Shown here: positions 26,175 to 33,027 of the stretch, one piece after another | How positions within the stretch are numbered: position 1 is the stretch's first letter | Layout: the number at the start of each line of letters is the position of its first letter | NCBI RefSeq assembly: GCF_003634755.1 | Contig: NZ_RBXA01000001.1 | Coordinates: 310,001-374,000, forward strand | Source: Flavobacterium limicola | GTDB taxonomy: Bacteria > Bacteroidota > Bacteroidia > Flavobacteriales > Flavobacteriaceae | DNA length: 64,000 nucleotides | Reading direction: 5' to 3' | The notes under the pieces: generated by a model | The model's database searches: none | What the model was told of the DNA's origin: nothing | The model's input: the letters and a program-made list of their open reading frames with translations, nothing else | Translations under genes and position numbers: made by a program

Positions 26175-27380
26175 ATGAAAAAATTCTTCCTCATTGTATC
26201 ATTATTATTCTGTGTAACCACGTTTTCTCAAGTAAGCACAGACACTATAGCATCGCAGCATTTAGATGAAAATCGGATCATCACAGTTTCATTACCGGCT
26301 TCTTATCAAAAGAATAAAGAGAAAAAATACCCCTTACTTGTTTTACTCGATGGGGATTATCTTTTTGATGCCTTTAACGGGGCACTATCCTATGGGAATT
26401 ATTGGGATGAAATGCCCGAAACCATTATTGTGGGAATTCATCAAAATAAAAATAACGAACGGGAATTTGATTGCGAAATTGACGATGCAACTGGATATCC
26501 CATAGAAAAAGGCACTAAATTTTTTGATTTTATTTCTACGGAACTATTGCCTAATTTAGAAAAAAAATACAGAATTACCCCCTTTAAAACTATAGCCGGA
26601 CATGACCTCACTGCCAGCTATTTAAATCTTTTTTTATACAAAGAAACCTCTCCCTTCAGAGCATATATATCATTAAGTCCAGAACTGGCAACCGGAATGG
26701 AAATGCAAATTGCAAAACAATTATCTAAAGTCAGCTCCCCAGTCTTTTATTACCAGTCCTATTCTGACAAAGATTTAAAAGAATACCAAGAAGGGATTAA
26801 AATACTACATTCCAATATATTAACTATAAAAAATGAAAATTTACATTATAAACAGGATCAATTTATTGGCGCATCCCACTACTCTTTAGTACTGCATTCC
26901 ATACCAAATGCCTTATACCATTTATTTGAAACCTACAAAGCAATTTCTCCCTTGGAGTACAATGAAAAAATCGTAGTGTTGCCAAATGACTATGTTTCTT
27001 ATTTGACAAAAAAATATGATGACATGGAGAAATATTATGGTGTAAGAACTCCTGTTAGAATTTCAGATTTTAATGCTATAGAATCCGCAATTTTAAAGAA
27101 CAAAATGTACAATGAACTTGAAGAATTGTCTATTTTGGCAAGAAAAAATTACCCAAAAACAATGCTTGCTGATTATGAATTGGCGCTGATGTTTGAACAA
27201 AAAGGCGACTTAAAACGAGCCGCAAAATACTATCAAGACGCTTTTTTGAAAGATGAAATTGGACAGCTTACCAAAGATATGATGTTTGAAAAAACGGATT
27301 CTTTGAAGAAATCCTTTGCCAAAAAAGGAAAAGAAACAGAGCAATCCGAAATAACAGATGCCGTAGAAGAAAAAAAATAA
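26175..27380 (+). CDS. Esterase D-like alpha/beta-hydrolase with Asp in place of the nucleophile Ser
   Basis: 401 residues. Signal peptide 1-19 (TTFSQ). The fold motifs of the esterase D/IroE type are present: KKYPLLVLLDGDYLFD, TIIVGIHQNKNNEREFD and AYISLSPEL. The nucleophile elbow, normally GHSxGG, reads AGHDLTAS, so residue 144 is Asp. A His in IGASHYSLV could be the catalytic His. A TPR-like C-terminal part (about 320-375: LADYELALMFEQKGDLKRAA) follows. Either it uses an Asp nucleophile, as haloalkane dehalogenases and epoxide hydrolases do, or it is a non-catalytic binding protein. It is 4 bases before radA. Confidence 0.8.
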   Translation: MKKFFLIVSLLFCVTTFSQVSTDTIASQHLDENRIITVSLPASYQKNKEKKYPLLVLLDGDYLFDAFNGALSYGNYWDEMPETIIVGIHQNKNNEREFDCEIDDATGYPIEKGTKFFDFISTELLPNLEKKYRITPFKTIAGHDLTASYLNLFLYKETSPFRAYISLSPELATGMEMQIAKQLSKVSSPVFYYQSYSDKDLKEYQEGIKILHSNILTIKNENLHYKQDQFIGASHYSLVLHSIPNALYHLFETYKAISPLEYNEKIVVLPNDYVSYLTKKYDDMEKYYGVRTPVRISDFNAIESAILKNKMYNELEELSILARKNYPKTMLADYELALMFEQKGDLKRAAKYYQDAFLKDEIGQLTKDMMFEKTDSLKKSFAKKGKETEQSEITDAVEEKK

Positions 27381-27384
27381 GACA

Positions 27385-28746
27385 ATGTCAAAAGTAAAAA
27401 CAACTTTTTTTTGCCAAAACTGTGGAGCACAATATGCAAAATGGCAAGGACAATGTAATTCTTGCAAAGAATGGAACACCATTGCAGAGGAAATAATCCA
27501 AAAACAAGAAAAAGTAGCTTGGAAGAGCGAACCTACTTCCAGTAATAAAGCACCAAAACCGTTACGAATAAACGAAATTGATTCGGCTCAAGAAATCCGA
27601 ATGGACACTACTGACAGCGAATTAAATCGCGTTTTGGGTGGCGGAATCGTTCCAGGTTCCTTAATCCTTTTGGGAGGCGAACCCGGTATTGGAAAAAGTA
27701 CACTATTGCTCCAAATTTCTTTAAAGTTACCCTACAAAACTTTATATGTTTCGGGCGAGGAAAGTCAGAAACAAATAAAAATGCGTGCCGAAAGAATCAC
27801 GCCGAGCGGAGACAATTGCTATATTTTGACGGAAACGAAAACACAAAATATCTTCAAGCAAATTGAAGCCATCGAACCGGAAATCGTCATCATCGATTCT
27901 ATTCAAACCTTGCATACGGATTATATCGAATCCACTCCCGGAAGTATTTCTCAAATTAGGGAAACCACAGCTGAACTGATAAAATTTGCCAAAGAAACTA
28001 ATATTCCCGTGATTCTGATTGGTCATATTACCAAAGACGGAAACATAGCAGGACCAAAAATCCTCGAACACATGGTTGATACCGTTTTACAGTTTGAAGG
28101 CGACCGGAATCACGTGTATCGCATTTTACGTTCTTTAAAAAACCGTTTCGGATCCACTGCTGAAATTGGGATTTATGAAATGCTGGGCAATGGTTTGCGC
28201 GAAGTCTCAAATCCATCCGAAATATTAATTTCACACAAAGACGAGGAATTATCCGGAACCGCAATTGCCTCCACTTTAGAAGGCATGCGTCCTTTGATGA
28301 TTGAAATCCAAGCCTTAGTAAGCACCGCAGTTTATGGAACACCGCAACGCAGCACCACGGGTTATAATGCCAAACGACTCAATATGATTTTGGCAGTTTT
28401 AGAGAAAAGAGCTGGTTTCAGGCTTGGAGCCAAAGACGTTTTCCTCAACATAACCGGAGGAATTTCAGTAGATGATCCCGCAATAGATTTAGCGGTTGTA
28501 GCCGCCATTTTATCTTCGAATGAAGATATTGCAGTCAATAAAGATTTCTGTTTTGCCGGAGAAGTGGGACTTTCTGGCGAAATACGTCCTGTAAACCGTG
28601 TGGACCAACGCATTCAGGAAGCAGAAAAATTAGGTTTTTCGACCATTTTTGTATCCAAATACAACAAAATTGCGCTGAAAAATACCGGAATAAAAATCAG
28701 ATTGGTTGCCAAAATTGAAGATGTAGCGAGTGAGCTATTTGGATAA
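27385..28746 (+). CDS. radA: DNA repair protein RadA (Sms)
   Basis: 453 residues. N-terminal zinc finger with Cys10, Cys13, Cys24 and Cys27, RecA-like ATPase with Walker A GGEPGIGKST (97-106), the RadA-specific KNRFG at 252-256, and a Lon-like C-terminal domain (NITGGISVDDPAIDLAVVAA, FAGEVGLSGEIRPV). It drives branch migration of recombination intermediates. It starts 4 bases after the hydrolase-like gene. Confidence 0.97.
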   Translation: MSKVKTTFFCQNCGAQYAKWQGQCNSCKEWNTIAEEIIQKQEKVAWKSEPTSSNKAPKPLRINEIDSAQEIRMDTTDSELNRVLGGGIVPGSLILLGGEPGIGKSTLLLQISLKLPYKTLYVSGEESQKQIKMRAERITPSGDNCYILTETKTQNIFKQIEAIEPEIVIIDSIQTLHTDYIESTPGSISQIRETTAELIKFAKETNIPVILIGHITKDGNIAGPKILEHMVDTVLQFEGDRNHVYRILRSLKNRFGSTAEIGIYEMLGNGLREVSNPSEILISHKDEELSGTAIASTLEGMRPLMIEIQALVSTAVYGTPQRSTTGYNAKRLNMILAVLEKRAGFRLGAKDVFLNITGGISVDDPAIDLAVVAAILSSNEDIAVNKDFCFAGEVGLSGEIRPVNRVDQRIQEAEKLGFSTIFVSKYNKIALKNTGIKIRLVAKIEDVASELFG

Positions 28747-28780
28747 TTATATTTATTGTAGAAAAATTTTAAATCATAAG

Positions 28781-29620
28781 ATGGAAATTCAATATTTACC
28801 TGAGCAGATAGAAACCAACAGCGATAGTGAATTACAAATGTATGAGTATTTTATTTCAAAAAGTATCAACAAAAACAAGGTACAACTTTCTAAAAATGTT
28901 TTTAGTTTTCTACTCAATGGCACCAAAGAACTCATCACTCAAAACCACACAACGCGAATCGAAAACGATAAATTTGTCATTATTAAAGCAGGTAATTGTT
29001 TGATGAGCGAAAGCATTTCTTTGAGTCAAAATTACCGAAGTATGTTGCTTTTTTTTTCGGACAAAGCCGTTGAAGACTTTCTAAAAAAATACGATTACAA
29101 GAACAATCATAAACAAAATAACGATCCTTTTATTATCACAGAATACGATCGCGTAATTCAAAATATTGTTAAAAGTTTGGTTCACCTTCAAACGCAACCT
29201 GTTGATTTTATCAACAAAATGCTACCGTTAAAATTTGAGGAAATCCTTCTGTATCTTGTGCAAATGAAGGGAATCGATTTTTTATTGAATTTTGTTCATA
29301 ATCAAAACCCATCGGCAAAATCATTTGTAGATACGATGCACAAAAATGCATTGAACAATTTAAGCATACAAGAACTTTCCTTTTTGTGTAACATGAGCGT
29401 TTCTACTTTTAAACGCAACTTTGATAAAGAATTTCAAACAAGTCCAATTCGATGGTTTCAAGAAAAACGACTTGAACATGCTGCTTACTTGTTGCAAACC
29501 AAAAAAATGCGTGCCTCTGATGTGTACGAAGAAATAGGTTTTGAAAATTTATCGAGTTTTGTTCAAGCGTACAAAAATAAATTTGGAACCACTCCTAAAC
29601 AATCACAAATTAATATTTGA
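28781..29620 (+). CDS. AraC family transcriptional regulator
   Basis: 279 residues from ATG 28781; a start 51 bases earlier would overlap radA and has no family signal. The N-terminal ~170 residues are a cupin-like sensing part (SKNVFSFLLNGTKEL, IIKAGNCLMSES). The C-terminal ~95 residues hold two HTH motifs of the AraC/XylS type (LSIQELSFLCNMSVSTFKRN and ASDVYEEIGFENLSSFVQAY, ending KNKFGTTPKQ). It is directly upstream of the YbhB-OsmC-heme-binding operon, its likely target. Confidence 0.92.
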   Translation: MEIQYLPEQIETNSDSELQMYEYFISKSINKNKVQLSKNVFSFLLNGTKELITQNHTTRIENDKFVIIKAGNCLMSESISLSQNYRSMLLFFSDKAVEDFLKKYDYKNNHKQNNDPFIITEYDRVIQNIVKSLVHLQTQPVDFINKMLPLKFEEILLYLVQMKGIDFLLNFVHNQNPSAKSFVDTMHKNALNNLSIQELSFLCNMSVSTFKRNFDKEFQTSPIRWFQEKRLEHAAYLLQTKKMRASDVYEEIGFENLSSFVQAYKNKFGTTPKQSQINI

Positions 29621-29650
29621 ACTTTTAGCAACATTTTTTGAACTTTTTAG
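29616..29650 (+). promoter_or_regulatory. Candidate AraC-type operator: direct repeats 21 bp apart
   Basis: TTTGAACTTTTAG at 29616-29628 and TTTGAACTTTTTAG at 29637-29650 start 21 bases apart, two helical turns, as expected for an AraC-family activator site. The first copy overlaps the regulator's own stop codon. A degenerate -7 box GACTTTTG (29676-29683, 7 of 8) without a -33 TTG follows, compatible with an activator-dependent promoter for the next gene. Confidence 0.55.
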
Positions 29651-29708
29651 TTTTAGAGTTTCCTGCCATATTACTGACTTTTGTAATGTAATTTTTAAAA
29701 CATTAATC

Positions 29709-30257
29709 ATGCAGAAATCAATTTTATTTTTATCAGCTGTATTACTTTTTACAGGTACTCTTTTTGCTCAAAAAACGTTTACGCTAAGCAGTAAAGATAT
29801 GGGCGGATCCTTTACCATTCAGAATGAGTTTAATGGATTTGGCTGTAACGGAAACAATGCATCACCACAATTAAGCTGGGCAAATGCTCCAGAAGGAACC
29901 AAAAGTTTTGCTATTACGTGCTACGATCCAGATGCGCCTACAGGAGCAGGTTGGTGGCATTGGGTAGCTTTTAACATTCCGTCAAATAGTAATGAAATTG
30001 TTTCAAAAGCAGGAAATCCAGCCTTAAATTTAATGCCTGCAGGAACAATTCAAAGTACTACAAGCTTTGGCGCAACTGGTTTTGGAGGTCCATGTCCGCC
30101 CGTAGGCCACGGAATTCATACTTACATTTTTACAGTATACGCATTAAAAACAGATAATTTAGGACTAGATGCAACTGCTAATCCAGAATTAGTTGGTTAT
30201 AATTTATGGGCCAACACCATTGCAAAAGCAACTATTGTAGCACACTATAAAAGATAA
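29709..30257 (+). CDS. YbhB/YbcL (PEBP/Raf kinase inhibitor-like) family protein, exported
   Basis: 182 residues from ATG 29709. The open frame extends 56 codons upstream into the AraC gene but without signal peptide or family features. Signal peptide 1-20 (FTGTLFA before QKTF). The PEBP core is clear: NGFGCNGNNASPQLSWANAP, FAITCYDPDAPTGAGWWHWV and GPCPPVGHGIHTYIFTVYAL, whose His and Asp residues form the anion-binding pocket. Function of bacterial members is poorly known. First of three tightly packed genes. Confidence 0.9.
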   Translation: MQKSILFLSAVLLFTGTLFAQKTFTLSSKDMGGSFTIQNEFNGFGCNGNNASPQLSWANAPEGTKSFAITCYDPDAPTGAGWWHWVAFNIPSNSNEIVSKAGNPALNLMPAGTIQSTTSFGATGFGGPCPPVGHGIHTYIFTVYALKTDNLGLDATANPELVGYNLWANTIAKATIVAHYKR

Positions 30258-30261
30258 GACT

Positions 30262-30708
30262 ATGGGAACATTACGAAAAGCGACCGCCACTTGGAACGGT
30301 ACCGGATTAGAGGGAAAAGGAACTCTAAACTCTAAAAATCAATTTTTTAATAACACTCCTTACAGCTTTAATTCTCGTTTTGAAAACGTAGATGGCACAC
30401 AAGGCACCAATCCGGAGGAGCTATTAGCAGCAGCTCACGCAGGATGTTTTGCAATGGCTTTGAGTTTTGCTGTCACTCAAGCTGGTTTTACTCCAGAAGT
30501 TTTACACGTTGAGGCCAAAGTAGCACTCGACGCTGATCGTGATGGATTTGAAATCTCAGTCATCAAACTTCATTTAACTGGTGAAGTTAGCGGAATGACC
30601 GAAGCACAATTTAATGAATTAGCCGAAGCAGTAAAACTTGGATGCCCAATCAGCAAAGCTTTAAGTGCAACTCCAATTGAATTAATTACCCAATTTACAA
30701 CCAAATAA
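30262..30708 (+). CDS. OsmC family peroxiredoxin
   Basis: 148 residues. The two redox cysteines of the OsmC/Ohr family are Cys62 (AAHAGCFAMALS) and Cys128 (VKLGCPISKAL). The N-terminal KATATWNGTGLEGKGTL resembles OsmC proper rather than Ohr. It reduces organic hydroperoxides in the cytoplasm. It starts 4 bases after YbhB and ends 10 bases before the heme-binding-like gene, so an oxidative- or osmotic-stress operon under the AraC regulator is likely. Confidence 0.93.
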   Translation: MGTLRKATATWNGTGLEGKGTLNSKNQFFNNTPYSFNSRFENVDGTQGTNPEELLAAAHAGCFAMALSFAVTQAGFTPEVLHVEAKVALDADRDGFEISVIKLHLTGEVSGMTEAQFNELAEAVKLGCPISKALSATPIELITQFTTK

Positions 30709-30718
30709 GTTTAAAAAG

Positions 30719-31120
30719 ATGAACATTACATTACAACAAGCAGAAGCAGTTATTGCTGCAGCAAAAATCAAATCAGAAGAAATTGGAACTAAAATGGACA
30801 TTTGCGTAGTAGACGCAGGTGCTAATTTAGTAGCATTCGCAAGAATGGATGGCGCATGGATAGGATCTATTGACATTTCATTCAAAAAAGCAAAAACATC
30901 AGCATGGTTCACCATGGACACTGCAACTTTAACTCCGTTGGTAAAACCTGATGCTCCGTTGTACAACATAGAGCACAGTAATGGCGGATTGATTACTTTC
31001 CCAGGTGGTGTTGTTATCAAAAACAATGATGGTGAGGTAATTGGAGCTATTGGAGTAAGTGGAAGTACCGTAGAAGACGATCATACTGTAGCAGAATTTG
31101 CAGCCAAAGCGATCCTGTAA
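30719..31120 (+). CDS. GlcG/HbpS family heme-binding-like protein
   Basis: 133 residues, a complete GlcG/HbpS/PduO-C type domain: LQQAEAVIAAAKIKSEEIG, DICVVDAGANLVAFARMDGA, SIDISFKKAKTSAWF, GGLITFPGGVVIKNNDGEVI and GAIGVSGSTVEDDHTVAEFA. Members bind heme or corrinoids, or act as small sensors. No signal peptide, so cytoplasmic. Last gene of the YbhB-OsmC operon, followed by a terminator. Confidence 0.9.
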   Translation: MNITLQQAEAVIAAAKIKSEEIGTKMDICVVDAGANLVAFARMDGAWIGSIDISFKKAKTSAWFTMDTATLTPLVKPDAPLYNIEHSNGGLITFPGGVVIKNNDGEVIGAIGVSGSTVEDDHTVAEFAAKAIL

Positions 31121-31140
31121 CCTACAAAACCAAATTTTTA

Positions 31141-31180
31141 AAGCCTAACAAACATTTGTTTTGTTAGGCTTTTTTTTTTG
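31141..31180 (+). terminator. Terminator of the AraC-linked operon
   Basis: A perfect 12-bp stem (31141-31152 with 31160-31171) is followed by a run of T. It starts 20 bases past the last stop codon. Confidence 0.9.
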
Positions 31181-31292
31181 AAGTCTACAAGTTAGAAGAG
31201 TTCACTCGATTATGAATAAAACCGAATAAAGTATATATTTACCATGCTTATGCTCATCAACAAACTGAAATAAATTACGCTAATCCACTGCA

Positions 31293-31817
31293 ATGAAAAC
31301 TTACCAAGACCAACTACAAATTGTACATTCCTATCATGAAATAGGAGAAACGATTGCTGCAGCACAGTTCTTGATTGAAAAATACAGTTTAACACACCCT
31401 AACTTCAAAGGTTTTGAACTCAGAGAAAAAGCAAAGCCTAACTTTATTTTAATGACAACCGAAGGACCACTTGCTGGACCACAAATTATTCGGATTCCAG
31501 AAAACACTTTCGAATATCCGCTGCATTTAATGCTCAATCTACTGATGCATGAAATGATTCACGTGAGTCAGAAAACGAAAGAAAACTTAATTGAAGATAA
31601 AAATGAAAGGGAATGGCAAGCGTATTATGAAATGCTTTTTCATAAAAAATTTCCTCAAATTCCTGAACTTCCGGATTTCCACAAACGCTTCTTTGCAAAA
31701 AAAGCGTTAGAATACTTCAATAGAATGGGCGAAGGTTCTGAACTCCAATCAAAATACGCCAATCAAAAACTGGAAACAGACAATCTGCTGTCGTTTTTGG
31801 ATGCAAAAACGAAATAA
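31293..31817 (+). CDS. Hypothetical protein with HExxH zinc-protease-like motif
   Basis: 174 residues, no named family recognised. LMHEMIHVSQ places HEMIH at residues 86-90 in a hydrophobic helix, and EREWQAYYE (106-114) downstream offers a third acidic ligand, the layout of small cytosolic zincin-like or SprT-like proteins. No signal peptide. It stands alone with its own upstream gap, where TATATTTA is a near match to the promoter box. Proteolytic activity is inferred from the motif only. Confidence 0.75.
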   Translation: MKTYQDQLQIVHSYHEIGETIAAAQFLIEKYSLTHPNFKGFELREKAKPNFILMTTEGPLAGPQIIRIPENTFEYPLHLMLNLLMHEMIHVSQKTKENLIEDKNEREWQAYYEMLFHKKFPQIPELPDFHKRFFAKKALEYFNRMGEGSELQSKYANQKLETDNLLSFLDAKTK

Positions 31818-31934
31818 ATCTTTTTCACAACCTTAGCTTCCTTTAACTATTTCTTATTTTAAATAAAAATAAAAAAATCAAGAAAGAGATTCATTATTTT
31901 CGTAACTTTATGTTTAACAACGTCTTACAGAAAA

Positions 31935-32339
31935 ATGAAACCCTCACACCAAACTATGACTCATTTATACGAACACTTAGGTAAAGTGTTCTATTCTATT
32001 GCGGCCATAGACAAAACCATTCATAAAGAAGAAATCGAAAAACTGAAACAAATCATAAAAACGGAATGGCTTCCGCTGGAAAATAGTTTTAATGAATTTG
32101 GTGATGACACTGCTTATGAAATCGAAATTGTTTTTGACTGGCTTGTCGCCAATGAATGGGAATTGGAACAAGTGATTCCCGACTTTAAAATTTTCAGAGC
32201 AGAACATCAACACTTATTCACTCCAGAAATTAATGCCTTAATTCTAAAAACTGCCAACGCCATAGCTTTATCATTTTCAGGAAAAAACAAATCAGAACAC
32301 GTTCTAATAAGTCAACTGAGTGCGATTCTGTTTCAATAA
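31935..32339 (+). CDS. TerB-like small helical protein
   Basis: 134 residues, all-helical. The stretch LGKVFYSIAAIDKTIHKEEIEKLKQII resembles the TerB/DjlA N-terminal fold (given here as LGKVFYSIAAIDKTIH and KEEIEKLKQII), where acidic residues bind metal. The rest is acidic and unassigned. No signal peptide or membrane segment. It neighbours other small cytoplasmic hypotheticals transcribed the same way, with gaps of 44-117 bases. Function is unknown. Confidence 0.7.
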   Translation: MKPSHQTMTHLYEHLGKVFYSIAAIDKTIHKEEIEKLKQIIKTEWLPLENSFNEFGDDTAYEIEIVFDWLVANEWELEQVIPDFKIFRAEHQHLFTPEINALILKTANAIALSFSGKNKSEHVLISQLSAILFQ

Positions 32340-32383
32340 AAACCGCATAAAACAATCTACTTTAATTTTAAAATAGCAAAGAC

Positions 32384-32824
32384 ATGAAAAGACAAACTGG
32401 CATTTGGATAGATTCTTCAAAAGCAATAATTGTTGCTCTTGATGGTGATACAGAAAAAATTACCGAAATAGATTCTGAGGTTGAAAACAGCGTTTATCAC
32501 AATAAAGAAGGTAATAAAGGCACTTTTTCAGCAGGTCATCACGGTGATAGCGATAAAAAATTTGACGACCGAAAAAAACAAGAGCTGGATTATTTTATAA
32601 AATCAGTGCTGTCGTATGTAAAAAAATCAGATGAACTTATTGTTTTTGGTCCTGCGCAAACCAAAACCAAACTGGAACAAAAATTAATGACAGATCATTT
32701 AATTGAACCGGGGAAACTAAAAGCGGTAGAAACCGCGGACAAAATGACGTTAAATCAAATTGTAGAGAAAGTGCGTAGGTTCTACAATCCTTATGAATAC
32801 AAAGAACCAAAGCCAAAAAGCTAA
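32384..32824 (+). CDS. Hypothetical protein, possibly eRF1-domain-3/baeRF-like
   Basis: 146 residues. An opening beta-hairpin (TGIWIDSSKAIIVALDG), a His/Gly/Asp-rich loop (GTFSAGHHGDSDKKFDDRKK), and an alpha/beta half with DELIVFGPAQTKTKLEQKL recall the L7Ae-like third domain of archaeo-eukaryotic release factors found in bacterial baeRF proteins. This is a fold-level impression, not a firm match. Cytoplasmic. A hairpin terminator follows 24 bases past the stop. Confidence 0.65.
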   Translation: MKRQTGIWIDSSKAIIVALDGDTEKITEIDSEVENSVYHNKEGNKGTFSAGHHGDSDKKFDDRKKQELDYFIKSVLSYVKKSDELIVFGPAQTKTKLEQKLMTDHLIEPGKLKAVETADKMTLNQIVEKVRRFYNPYEYKEPKPKS

Positions 32825-32847
32825 TTGACCGCAAAAAAGCAATTTAG

Positions 32848-32880
32848 AAACTACATCGCTATTTAAGTTGTAGTTTTTTT
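32848..32880 (+). terminator. Terminator before the AsmA-like/GT51 gene
   Basis: AAACTACA (32848-32855) pairs with TGTAGTTT (32869-32876), and T continues to 32880. Its position argues that the following gene starts at ATG 33028, not at the ATG at 32881 that abuts this T tract. Confidence 0.65.
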
Positions 32881-33027
32881 ATGTTTACAATCGAACGTAA
32901 TTATATTATTCATCAAAATTCTAAAGAAAACTATAAAAAACTTTCCTTTGGTATTATTTTGCTTTTCTTTATAGACGAGATTCTAAACTCCATTTATTTT
33001 AGATTTTATCAAGTATCCACATCATTT

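Noticed and set aside
29541..29708. 56-codon upstream extension of the YbhB-like protein
   Set aside because: It overlaps the AraC gene and would bury the signal peptide that begins at ATG 29709.
32881..33027. 49-codon N-terminal extension of the AsmA-like/GT51 protein
   Set aside because: Its ATG abuts the T tract of a terminator, and the membrane anchor starts right after ATG 33028. I could not exclude it completely.
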